Shown here: one piece after another, positions 21,331-31,957 of the stretch
Layout of the letters: each line of letters opens with the position of its first letter
Position numbering within the stretch: the first letter of the stretch is position 1
NCBI GenBank assembly: GCA_023014365.1
Contig: JAEBUN010000020.1
Location: 124,001 to 188,000, forward strand
DNA: 64,000 nt
Origin: Lepiota brunneoincarnata
Lineage: Eukaryota; Basidiomycota; Agaricomycetes; Agaricales; Agaricaceae
Reading direction: 5' to 3'
Notes under the pieces: generated by a model
What the model saw: only the letters and a program-made list of their open reading frames with translations
Told to the model about the DNA's origin: nothing
Databases searched by the model: none
Position numbers and translations under genes: made by a program

Positions 21331-21849
21331 CCAGGGGGTGAACGAGTGAGGGGTATAGGTTTTGTTTTCTTTTTATGGTCTGTGGTGGAGGGGGTGTGAA
21401 GTTGGGTTCAGAGTTGGTTGTCGACCAGTCAGAACTGTTAGATTCTTCGTAGTCGGTAGCAAGGGGGTCATTTCGGTTTGTAGACAGGGTGTAGAGGGAA
21501 GAAGTCAAAGGTGAAAGTGGGGGTGAAGGTGAATAAACAACGCTTGTGGGTACATTATTCCAATTGATGCTTGAAGGTGCAGATGACTTATATACAACAC
21601 TTACGGGTGCATTATCCCAATCAACACTTAAAGGTGTGGATGACCTATCAACGCTTTCGGTGTGTCTGACCAAGGGTGCAGAGGGTATGGTGGCCTGCTC
21701 TACAGGGGTGTATCACCGGACAGTGACAAGGTGTGTCGTCAGATACGGTTAGCACTTGGATAGCGATAAAGCGTATCGTCTGCCAGTGTGGAAGGGTAGC
21801 AACAAGGCATACCGATACCATGGGGTGTATGATGGAGGTTATCCAAAGG

Positions 21850-21861
21850 AAGCTTTAATCT
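21850..21861 (-). other. Gypsy-A1 primer-binding site (self-primed)
   Basis: On the element's strand AGATTAAAGCTT begins 2 nt after the 5' LTR end. It is perfectly complementary to AAGCTTTAATCT in the LTR leader (22045-22034). Confidence 0.7.
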
Positions 21862-21863
21862 AA

Positions 21864-22566
21864 TGTTATGATCCGTGCTCCTTCTGTATCCGAAGATAAC
21901 TGGAGACAGCCTTCAATCACTCTACAAGGTGTCCAAGACAGTTGGCCTTGCAGAGCTTAGTGGATTGTGCTCAATGAGATAATGAGGGAACACACCAAGT
22001 TAAGGCAGAGAGGGTTAACAACTGCTGTTAACAAGATTAAAGCTTGAGGCTTTAATCTCTTACTTGTACAGGCCTTATATACCTATGAGACACTATATAC
22101 TCGTTATAGGTAGTTGGGCTGTTCTACTTGTTGTCTGCAGTCTTGACCATGATGCGCATCCTAGCTGATGGCATCCTACCGTTATTTATATTACAATGAG
22201 TCAGTGTCCTCGCTCTCACTGCTGTACGATGTTCCATCGCTTTCCTCTGACTCATAATCTCCTTCTCCCAATTCTATCTCCATGGAATCTCCTCCATTCT
22301 CACTCTCCACTCCCTTGGTACTTCCATCTGCATCGGAGGTTGGATCAGTTGATCCATGGCTGTCCTCTTTGTCCTTGGGGTATTCCAGAATATCCTCCAG
22401 AGTTATCTCCATTCCTGCTTCTCTCACCAGGTCCTGCATGGCATTATAATATTCCCCTTCTCTGTCTTCATACTCCTGCGCTCGTAACTGGTCTGTGGTT
22501 TCTTGTACCCATCTTGTAAAGTTGAATAGTTGTTGTTATGAATAGTCCAGATTGAGAGGAACAGGA
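21864..22566 (-). repeat. 5' LTR of Gypsy-A1, terminal 33 bp inverted
   Basis: Positions 21864-22533 are a normal minus-strand family A LTR. The last 33 bp (22534-22566) are the exact reverse complement of what should complete the LTR, after which the ACAAC duplication and the A2 LTR continue. The TATA box (TATATAA, around 22075-22081) is about 36 nt upstream of the self-priming leader at 22045-22034. Confidence 0.8.
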
Positions 22567-22571
22567 ACAAC

Positions 22572-23236
22572 TATTTGACTTTACAAGATGGGTACAAGAA
22601 ACCACAGACCAGTTACAAGCGCAGGAGTATGAAGATGAAGAAGGGGAATATTATAATGCCATGCAGGACCTGGCGAGAGAAGCAGGAATGGAGATAACTC
22701 TGGAGGATATTCTGGAATACCCCAAGGATGAAGAGGACAGCCATGGATCAACTGATCCAACCTCTGATGCAGATGGAAGTACCAAGGGAGTGGAGAGTGA
22801 GAATGGAGGAGATTCCATGGAGATAGAATTGGGAGAAGGAGATTATGAGTCAGAGGAAAGCGATGGAACATCGTACAGCAGTGAGAGCGAGGACACTGAC
22901 TCATTGTAACATAAATAACGGTAGGATGCCATCAGCTAGGATGCGCATCATGGTCAAGACTGCAGACAACAAGTAGAACAGCCCAACTACCTATAACGAG
23001 TATATAGTGTCTCATAGGTATATAAGGCCTGTACAAGTAAGAGATTAAAGCCTCAAGCTTTAATCTTGTTAACAGTGGTTGTTAACCCTCTCTGCCTTAA
23101 CTTGGAGTGTTCCCTCATTATCTCATTGAGCACAATCCACTAAGCTCTGCAAGGCCAACCATCTCAGACACCTTGTAGAGTGATTGAAGGCCGTCTCCAG
23201 TTATCCTCGGATACAGAAGGAGCATGGATCATAACA
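22572..23236 (+). repeat. Remainder of the Gypsy-A2 3' LTR
   Basis: Joined to 3771-3808 it makes a 703-bp LTR in plus orientation ending GATCATAACA. The acidic frame is still open here (through the stop at about 22909). Confidence 0.8.
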
Positions 23237-23479
23237 CCCATCCCTTGGGGATGTCAATTAGTAGACACTGAGTTTCATGCCTCATATCCATTTTGACAGG
23301 ATGGGACCTTAGACTAGCCAAATCCTATTATGTGAAGGGGAGTTACATATGAAGAACCTTTACACTTGACCGAATCAGTGGGCTTATCAAATCACACTAT
23401 TATTAACAACATGTGAATACATCAGTGATTGTTGATCAACTTGAGCTAGTGACTAGTGATCAGTGTGTCACTGATACTA
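23237..23479. other. Unassigned DNA right of the Gypsy-A nest
   Basis: No reading frame or repeat is recognised. Upstream parts of Gypsy-E pol would be expected here but no integrase motif is visible. Confidence 0.3.
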
Positions 23480-23746
23480 TTGACTCTACTCAGTTCAACA
23501 AATCCTGGATAGCCACATCCACTGGAGGAGACTCCAGTTCCTAGTGAAATGGAAGGACTTTGGGATTGAAGAAAACTCCTGGGAATTGGCTGAGGACATC
23601 CATGCCCCCAACTGCATAATGGAATTCTATCAACAACACCCAGAAGCTCTGAGACAGATCAGGAGTCTCACATTTGGCTCAATCTCCTTCTGCGCCCTCA
23701 ATCCAACCATTGTGCCAAGTCATCACAACCTTGAAGGGGGGGTAGG
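23480..23746 (+). pseudogene. Gypsy-E pol remnant: chromodomain and polypurine tract
   Basis: A short frame reads RLQFLVKWKDFGIEENSWEL followed by IHAPNCIMEFYQQHPEA, a typical chromodomain from the end of a Ty3/Gypsy pol and distinct from families A and B. It is followed by a polypurine tract (GAAGGGGGGG, about 23733-23742) and an LTR. The rest of the element is missing to the left. Confidence 0.8.
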
Positions 23747-24217
23747 TGTAAGGAGAACTCCAGGTCATTGCTCACAACTGCAGATTCAGAATTCCAATTT
23801 CCAGCCTTCCTGCACTCAGAAATCTAATCCCCAGCCCTCCTGCACTCGGAAATCCAATTTCCAGCCCCCCTGGGCCCGGAAATCTGTCCCCTGACACCCC
23901 AGTACTTGGAATTCCCTCCTACACCCCTCCGATGCAGATGCGAACCCTCACTGGCATGCATGACCCTATCCCAAGCCCATTCCCAACTATGCTTACTTTA
24001 GGCATCCCTGACACCTCACAGCCATTTATGTAGAGTAGATTACTCAACTTGGACCTTATGGCAGGTAGTATAAGTAGTGTAGGTGAGCTTGGAGAAACCT
24101 TACTCAATTCTCTAAGGTTTCTCCCTGCTCAGGTATGTACTTGGTAGAAGTCCGGAAATGACACTAAGGTTTCTCCCTGCTCAGCCGATGCAACATGGTG
24201 GCCAGGTCACCCTTACA
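23747..24217 (+). repeat. 3' LTR of Gypsy-E (471 bp)
   Basis: Starts TGTAAGGAG right after the polypurine tract and ends CACCCTTACA, giving a 7-bp terminal inverted repeat TGTAAGG/CCTTACA. A TATA-like AGTATAAGTAG is near 24068. The 21-mer CTAAGGTTTCTCCCTGCTCAG occurs twice (about 24111 and 24162). Confidence 0.75.
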
Positions 24218-24439
24218 TTACCTTTGTACTTGAATTTCAGGCATGTTGAGGCCATTGGGTGTATGAATTGTCCTCATTGGACATTTCCCTAGGGCTAACA
24301 TCATTTATGGCTGGGTTTCTGTGAGGATCAGCTGCATGATTGGCAGGCTGCTGGTCAGGAAGAGTGGTGGGGGGAACTGGTGGCTTGTTTGGGATGTCTG
24401 GCCAGTGTAAGAGGTTGTTTCATGGCTTGCTTGCTGGTG

Positions 24440-26850
24440 AATGCTCCCCTTTGAGCCTGGGATGGCCCAAGCTAGTAAAACAGAAGTTATGCTCAATTCT
24501 TATAGCACCAGTATCCAAAAAATAGATACAAAAGCCATTGCTCCCCACATTATACCTTACCCATCAGCCCTTTTTTGTTCACCCTCCAAGCTTGTCCCCA
24601 CCTGCCTTGTGTACCTACACCTCCTCTCCCCACTCACATACTGCCCAGAGGTCCAGCTTGTGGCCATATACTGCCTCAAAGGGTGTTCTTCCCTCAACTG
24701 CTTGAGTGCTCATCCTGTTCATCAACCAGACAACATAGGCCACAGCTTCTGCCCAGAGTGACTTTGGGAGTCAGCTTGCATATATTAGTGCTTGTGTATG
24801 CTCAACAATTGTGCAATTTTGACATTCAGCAACACCATTGTACTGGGAAGTGTCATGCATGGTAAGTTTAATCTCCATACCTCAGTCTTTCAAGTAAGAC
24901 TGAAATTTGCTTGTAATATGTATATTCCCCTCCCCTGTCTGAATGTAGGGCTTTGATGCAGGTCCCAAACTGTGTCTTGTACCATGCATCATAGTTCTGA
25001 TGCACCTCAAAAATGTTGGACTTGTTGGAGAGAAAATTAATGTGAGTCCACCTCAAAAAATCATCAATAAAGGTTATGTAATAATATTTGCCCCTTTTTG
25101 TCTCCATTTGGGCAGGTTCCCAGACATTGGAGTGGATTTTCTTGCCAAATGCTGAAGCCCTCTCACCCTCTCAAGCCTTCAAAATCAGCAGCCAGGTCAC
25201 TTTACCATAGGCACATGGCTTATAGAAAAAGTCAGTATCTGTGCCATCCCCCAGCTTTATACTAGCTACAAGACCATTACAAACAAGCTTTCAAGCTACT
25301 CCTGCTCCTATATGGCCCAGGTAGCAGTGTAGTAGATCTAAGCTAAGTGGCTTGCTGGCTACATTCACTTCTTCTGTTTCTTTGACCAACTTATACAGGC
25401 CTCATCCAGTCCTCGGGATCTTGGCAATATGGGCACCACCAACATCTCAGATGATACACTTGCCATTCATGAAAGTTGTTGAGAAGCCAGTATTGTTGAG
25501 TCAGCCAATTGACACAAAGGTATAGCCTGCTTCAGGTGAGTATAGAACCTCACTTAGGTGCAGCTGTGATGAGGTAGCACCATTTGGCAGCTCAATCACC
25601 ACTTCTCCCTTTCCAATGGTATCAAATACTGTTTTGTTTGCTGCACATAAGGGTCAAGAGGGGATGGATTCAAAAGTTGTAAAGTTGTTTTGGTATGGCA
25701 AGATATGGTTTGTGGCACCTGAGTCAAAGACTTTGACTCAAGTCTGGCCTGACTCAGTAATGTTAGTGATTTTATCAACAGCTATATCAAAATCACCAGT
25801 CTCCAGGTTATCAAACTTGCTCTCCAACTCCTCTTCACTCTATGACTTAGTAAGAGAATGATCTGACTTGATTTCTGCCCAGCTTGTGTCTGTTTCAGAG
25901 TCTGACAACTCATCAACCATGAGGGAATAATCCTCATCATTGCTATCTGCTATAATGATATTCACATTGCCACCCTTCTTGTTGGGTACATTTCCTCCTC
26001 TCTCTCCTTCTTTCTTTTCAACCATAAGCTTCTTTGGGTTAGGGCATTCCCTCTTCCAGTGCTCACTACCACAATTCCAACATGGACCCTTCCTTTTCCC
26101 TTTTCCTTTCAGCTTTCCACCTCCATTACCCTTGTTTCCCTCTGTTACCAAAGCATCATCATGTTTAGTTTTGGCATTTCCAGCCCTAGATCACTTAGGG
26201 CAAGCTTGATCCTATTTGTTACTGATCAATATGATCAAGATGTCAGGTTTAATAGTGTATTGGAGGGAACTGTGTAATTGGGCTGCAGATAGTTGGTTTG
26301 CAGTATACAATACTAACCAACAAGATAGGGATTGCAGTATTGCACTCCTATAATCATCATCACTAATAACTACACTGATAGCACTCAGCTTGGCCTTTCA
26401 AGAATGGAGTTTGTTTAGGAACAAACAAACATCATCCCTATCTGGGCACCACATCATCATAAATTCACAATGTAGTCTAGATTGCAAGAAGGCACTTTTG
26501 TAAGTATATTCTTACTTTATGGTATCCCACATTGTTTTAATCCTATTTGAGGCCAGCTATAACCATCAACATGGAGTCTGGGAGACATTGGGCAAGCAAG
26601 GAGTGAGCAATATTCTTGTTCCTTTTCCAAGTCTCTACCATTTCCACAGTGACAACAGGGGCAGCTGAAGCTGTTGTAGCAGGGGTGGTAGGAATAGCAG
26701 GAGTGGTCATAGTAGCAGGAGCTGTGGTCTGGGGGGTGGTGGGTGTTGCTGTAGTAGCAGGAGCAATAGCTTGGAGAGTAGTAGAAGGAATGACAGTGGG
26801 TTGAGTTGCACTGGTAGGGGGTGAGAGCACAGGACATGGTATACTACCAT
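24440..26850 (-). pseudogene. Ty1/Copia element remnant: gag, protease, integrase; no RT
   Basis: Read right to left: a Pro/Thr-rich N-terminus and gag core (VETWKRNKNIAHSLLAQ, near 26650-26570), a zinc knuckle CWNCGSEHWKREC near 26090-26050 (one residue short of the usual spacing), a protease (DSGATNHILPYQNN, ~25730-25690), integrase (KRGKYYYITFIDDF and ALHSDRGGEYT, ~25100-24930) and the conserved integrase end (LPKSLWAEAVAYVVWLMN, ~24760-24700). Many stops and frameshifts are present. No RT or RNase H motifs follow; the sequence runs into the Gypsy-E LTR side at about 24.4 kb. Confidence 0.8.
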
Positions 26851-27402
26851 TGAAATGACTTCAGAGTCCCTTGCCTTGTATTATGGTCTGGAAACATAGT
26901 GAGAATATCACCTAATTTCCACCAGACATGTCCAACTTTGGTACCAATGCAGGGAGTACATCATTCATAGTAGACATTACTGTAGATTATTTGTTTGGTA
27001 GACAATGGGGCAGGGCCTATAACCTGTAAAAATATAGAATGTATATATTCAACCTCAATGTGAGAGCTGGATAAAGTACCTGTAAAGATATAGAATGTAT
27101 ATACTATGCAGCATGATTAGTACAGTAGTTAGGAAGAGAATAAAAGAGACTTACTTCAGCCTCAACATGAGAGCTGAAGGATAACTACACAAATGGTACA
27201 GTATTTATGTCTACACCACTCTATAGGTGATTGTCCTAAAGATAATAGGCACAATAGCAAAATATAACAATAAAGATGGCAGGAACATAGGTGATGCTCA
27301 TACAATGAGCAATAAACATACAATATGAATGTACCACAGGACTTGGAATGCATTTGCAGATCACAACACTACCAGTTGTCACTACCTCATCTACCTCATT
27401 AG
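26851..27402. other. Copia leader or flanking DNA with short duplications
   Basis: No gene. A unit containing TATAGAATGTATATA is present twice (about 27030 and 27083), each followed by a similar CTCAATGTGAGAGCT / CTCAACATGAGAGCT segment. This may be remnant LTR or leader sequence of the Copia element. Confidence 0.3.
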
Positions 27403-28367
27403 TGTTGGAATTTTGGTATCATGTGAGCCTGCCCAATGCATGTGATTTTTTATTGTTTGTAAAATCCTATTGTTGTAGATACAGTACACTTTCTCATAAT
27501 GCATAGGATTTCTGCTTTCCCCACATATGTGTAGGGGCATATTGCATAATACATAATGCATAGACATCTTGGGGCATTATGCACTATCATGTTTGGATTT
27601 ATGCCCTAATTTGGCATCCAGGGACACAAATTAATATGAAAATTTCCTCCTGAATGGTTCAAGCAGTGGGTGAGGTACCTCCAAGGTATCCCCTTTCTGC
27701 TCCAAACAACACATGAAGCACCAGGAGCCTACTTGGAAGCCTTGTCCCCTTCCTGGACCATACAAACTGTTGGACTATGTGTGTCCTCTTCTGTCCAGAA
27801 TAACCCCATGACCATTTACTATCTTTAGATATGTACATATATAAACTGGTACTCAACTTCTCACGTCCTCAGTGGTTAATTCCCATATATCTCTGAGGAC
27901 ATAAGTGCTATCTTCTTTCTTTTGCAATACCTCATTCACATAATACATTGATACAAGTGCACTGAGAGGTATCTTCATTACATAAACCATGGACTAAAGT
28001 CACCAAACCAAATAAAGATGCCCCAAAGACATCTGCCCATCCTACAAAGCAACAGCACCTGTGCCAGTACAGAACCCACCTGACAAAGGAGATGTTGCAG
28101 AATTCGAAGCAGACAACATTAGACATGTTTCTAACAGGGTAGATCACATCTGTCACATCTGTTACATATCATGTGACATTACTCATCTATATGGTAGTGC
28201 ATAATTGTCATAATGCATCAAGTTCTTCCCCTCCCCAACCTTATGCATTATGAGAAAGTGTACTGTATTATTTAAGTAGTCTACTCTCATTGTATGTAGC
28301 TATCCACTTGCCTCACAAGCTCACCAAGGCCAAATGAGCATGCCACTGTTGCATGCTTTTTCCAACA
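27403..28367 (+). mobile_element. Solo LTR-like element F (965 bp)
   Basis: Begins TGTTGGAA and ends TTCCAACA (8-bp terminal inverted repeat) with duplication ATTAG at 27398-27402 and 28368-28372. A TATA box ATATATAAACTGG near 27838 supports plus orientation as a Copia-type LTR. Inverted copies of a ~27-bp block (ACAGTACACTTTCTCATAAT and its complement) sit about 75-95 bp from each end. No coding region. The alternative is a non-autonomous terminal-inverted-repeat element. Confidence 0.75.
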
Positions 28368-28372
28368 ATTAG

Positions 28373-28718
28373 GGTCAGCTGATACTTTCTCAGAGTCACT
28401 AAATCTAAATCAAGTTTGTTATTATTCACACTTTTTCACTCAAGGATCTGAGGTTCAAAGTGACAAATCAGTTAATAATGGTTAATAAATGAGGTTTAAG
28501 TAAATTTCCTATTATTCACACAACCCTAACCTCCTCCCCATTGAATATATATTGTCTTCACCTTCAGGAGTGATTTCAACAACTATAGTGTAATTGTAGT
28601 GTTGCCTATAAGTACTGCTGGGATCAGGCAAAGGTTACTGGTTCATTCTGCAGTGACTGTTCTCCATCAGTTTATATTCCCACCCTATTTTCTCCTATTT
28701 TCTCCACCATCCACCATA
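28373..28718. other. Boundary between transposon island and host genes
   Basis: A/T-rich DNA with TATTATTCACAC twice (about 28418 and 28510). It probably holds the 5' region of the gene at 28719, but no clear promoter motif is seen. Confidence 0.3.
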
Positions 28719-29738
28719 ATGTCCAAGACACTCAGCACCGGGACTCTGAGTCTGCGTTTCATGCAAAATGCATTACACAGGCAACAGCTTCAAGAAGCCA
28801 TACTTGAACGAGCTGAAGTCAGAGACGAAGGAAAATGGGAGGTTGGGTGGGATGTGAGGGAAGCATGGGGCATGGATCAAGGAGCGCGACACAAGTAAGA
28901 ATCTCACTTCAGCTCAACTCAACTCTCTAAAGATTTCCAGTGATACCGTCATTTATGAGTCGTCATATCTTCCCTTCCTGTTCCCATCCGAACACGAAGA
29001 CACGGAAATAACAAAACCTCTGGGGCGGCGCACTTTCGACAAGAAGGGCCAAGACGTTTCAGCATCCCAATTTCAGGCTACATTACAACAAGTCGTTTTT
29101 TCCCGTTTCTGCGGCCTCTATCATTTGACTGATCTAGTAGTATCTCATCTTCTGCCTAGACAAACGATGAGTCCGATGGAGACGCCAAGACCACACCTTT
29201 ACCTGGCAAATCTGATGGGACAGTGATCAAAGGCCGCAGATTGAAGGCCCATGCAAACCCCGTGTCGATATCATCGTTATCTGTCGGCAAACAGCTGAAG
29301 GGCTTCCAGACGTTCGACCAACCCAGCTCAGAGAAGGAACTCCAGCAACGAAGATCAATAGCGGGGCTCAAACGGAAGAGCGCCAAGCAGGCCATTTTCG
29401 ATACGAGCGGCGTTGGCACAGATATACGTTCTGTGAAGAACTTGGAGGGGAGGGAGGACGACAACCCGGCACCTCCTGATCAAGAGGAATACGGGAGTAA
29501 GGAAGGACAGGAACGGAGTCAGCACAGTCTTAACGCTGTAGGGTTTCTAAAGCCCGCTGGAGTAGATGAACCCGCTTCACGTACAGCCGAACCCATGTTC
29601 AGAGATAAATTCTCCAAACCCCCATCCCCCCCGACACCTCATACCACCGACCGCGCAAGAAAGAGGAGTCGAGATTCAAGTGACCAGAGTGGCAAGGCGA
29701 AGAAGAAGAAGAAAAGTGCTGTTGAAAAAACGGGGTGA
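28719..29738 (+). CDS. MPP6-like nuclear exosome cofactor
   Basis: Exon 1 is 28719-28894 (MSKTLSTGTLSLRFMQNALH), intron 28895-28940, exon 2 from 28941 (IYESSYLPFLFP, then GRRTFDKK). A second intron ends at 29159; its donor is at 29056 or 29092, both in phase. Exon 3 is 29160-29738. The GTLSLRFMQNA start and the downstream GRRTF motif fit the M-phase phosphoprotein 6 / Mpp6 family, small RNA-binding proteins that link the nuclear exosome to its RNA substrates. The product is about 289-301 residues, longer than human MPP6, with a Lys-rich tail (RARKRSRDSS, KAKKKKKS) suited to a nuclear protein. The gene is the first host gene beside the transposon island. Confidence 0.75.
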
Positions 29739-31957
29739 CAGGGTGGGTCCTTACTCGTCTTGAAGACCAGCGGACCTCACAGGAGAAACCTACGGACCAC
29801 CAGGAAGGCCGCCCGCAGTACCCTATTATCCATTAATCTGATTTCCCTCATCTCAACTCTGTGGGTTGAGCAAGGTTGCTCATAACAGACCTCTACACGC
29901 ACCTACCTTGGATGCATATCTTCATCTACGTCATTTTGGGACCAGAACCTGGTCACCCCGAGTAAAACGATATATGCCATGGACTGTGCGTACACCAATA
30001 TATTGATTTCCTGTTATTCCTAGGCGAAAGAAGTCCCGACCGCCCACGTACAAAGAACCTTCGCCCTTTACCATGGGTCCCCCTTCCTACCATGAAAAGG
30101 ATGCTTTGAAGCGTACCTATTTATCGAGATTAGCACCGTTCTGACTCAGTTTTATGGCACAGCAGGTTAAAGGGCAGTAGTCAATGACCTCCGGACCACA
30201 TGACAAACTCAACTATTGAATCCCATTTCTAACTTGACGTATATTATGAGAACCAAACGACGTGCTTTGTCCTAGCAAGTTCATGTGCCACATATCTATA
30301 AACATTGCTATCACCAGTCAAATCTCCGTCTGCGAGATTGTATAAATTCCTGTTCTCTCGGAGGCTGACAACGACTGTCAAGTGTTGAAATGACGTTGGC
30401 GGGGGATCTTCGTGGTCTACCATATTTACTTAGCTTTTTGCAATGTGTTCGGACCGGAGTTCTTATCCAAACGTAACCTTCCAGGACACTGGATGCACAA
30501 TCGGGCCAAGATGCAGCCAGTGACAGATACTCCAGTGATGATAATCGATAGGCGCAATGAATCCCATCCCCAGTCAAAGAATCTTCCGGAACGCCAGAAC
30601 TCCTGAGACGGAGATAAGAGCTCTCCGTCTCTTCTCATCCAGCGGACTTGTCTAGAGAGAACCTTGGTCTATGACGATTCACAATCCGACTAGTGATGTC
30701 ATGGTTCTTCAAGCTGCATATGCCCCTGAATGCAGGAGGGAATGTAGGCACGAGAGTACAGGACCTGAAAAGGAGTCATTGACACATTAACCCTGGTTTC
30801 TCCCGAGGAAACAAAGGAACCTGGGTACCCCCGCCAATGCGGGGTCGACACACCCCTGCTTGAATGTGATCGTATACGTACAAACCATTTCAAGGATCGT
30901 CATCTACTCATTGTCACTGGACCCTCAAGCCTCAGGATCCTGGATCGTCGTGATCCATCATCGACAGCCGAAACCTATCGTACCGTCCGACAGGGATGGC
31001 CTGGGATAACATAACATGTTGCAAAAGGTCCGAGACAGCCTATGTGGTAACACAAATACCTGTTACTTTTTGTGGACTACAGCGCAGTGAGCCTTTGGGC
31101 CCCCGTGCTGCCGGTGCCTGTCCTGTTTTTCAGGTCACCCTAAAATCTCTTCAGACATGTGTAAGCCAAAGACACGAACATGCCCGCCATGCGATGGGTT
31201 AGGAAAGCTTGGATCCACGAAGGTACGAAGACGACTCCAACGCTTGCTGAGTATACACTCGCCGCTCACGCGGACGGTAATGACCTGGTGTCGAGTCCAA
31301 CACGGGAATCACCACTGCACACCCATCAAACGTATTTACCTGGACGAAAATCCAGCTGGACGGGGTTGGTCGTCAAGCGTTCCTATAGCGGTATACCTGG
31401 CTTGGCAATAGCTGGGGGCAAATGAATACCCAAACACCGAGGGAGCGGAATATATGGATTGGTGATAGACCTGTCGTGCTGGACACCCATTTCACCGGCG
31501 GTCATAAGCACGCCCGAACCGCGTCCTGTCTCATTGGTTCTCTCTGGAGACTGCGGCCGGTGATGGTAACGAGAGAGAGGAGGATTCTGGTGGTGGCCCT
31601 TGGGTACATGCCGACTAGAGCGAGCGTGCCGAGGCTTGAGACTGGCGAAGGTAATAGACAACAGAGCCAAATACCCAAAGCGGCCATCAAATGCCGTAAG
31701 TTGAAACATTCAGCTCTCGGCATTGGCTGATCGACATTTCACCTTCACGACCACCGAGACCCTGCTCTTTCCGCTGCACCTGGCAACTGTACCACCAATC
31801 TCTTTTGCCCAATATTCCCTGGATACTGAATATCTTTGAGATATTGGGGCACCATCTCTGACCAGCCTTTTAACGATAACCTCACGCCTCAATCACGAAT
31901 CCGTCAACGAAAGTTTATCTTGGGCTGTAGCTGTGCACCGCCTGAAAATATAATCAG
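29739..31957. other. Intergenic, no supported gene
   Basis: Only short overlapping frames without family motifs or consistent splice patterns. Nothing is recognised. Confidence 0.4.

Larger units (their letters stand above)
18787..21673 (-). pseudogene. Gypsy-A1 gag, split by solo LTR-D and solo LTR-A3
   Basis: Gag starts at ATG 21673 (MVRHTESVDRSSTPLSVDWD) and ends at TAA 18787. Removing LTR-D (315 bp with duplication) and LTR-A3 (703 bp) restores one phase of 623 codons. The capsid-like core is around 20250-19500 (PTFNGETDYYHLWKDTIQLY, LNPGNKLNDWFKQAQTAY). The zinc knuckle near 19070-19030 is CFNCRKTGYFAREC, with Tyr in place of the usual His (CAC to TAC), so this copy's knuckle is impaired. 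TGA stops occur near 20469 and 19891. Confidence 0.85.
3809..22566 (-). mobile_element. Gypsy-A1: complete but decayed chromodomain Ty3/Gypsy element, host to four nested insertions
   Basis: Read right to left it contains the 5' LTR (21864-22566), a primer-binding site, gag (21673 to 18787), pol (18772 to 5645), ORF3 (5763 to 4549), ORF4 (4544 to 4131) and the 3' LTR (4506-3809). Inserted into it are Gypsy-B, solo LTR-C, solo LTR-D and solo LTR-A3. Subtracting these with their duplications leaves about 8.25 kb. The last 33 bp of the 5' LTR are inverted relative to expectation. Numerous TGA stops and a lost protease Asp make the copy non-autonomous now. Confidence 0.9.
21864..23236. repeat. 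Large near-perfect palindrome, arms ~670 bp
   Basis: The A1 5' LTR (minus) and the A2 3' LTR (plus) face each other across a 33-nt spacer (22534-22566). The arms 21864-22533 and 22567-23236 are inverted copies with few mismatches. Such a palindrome can extrude a hairpin and is hard to clone or assemble. Confidence 0.9.
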
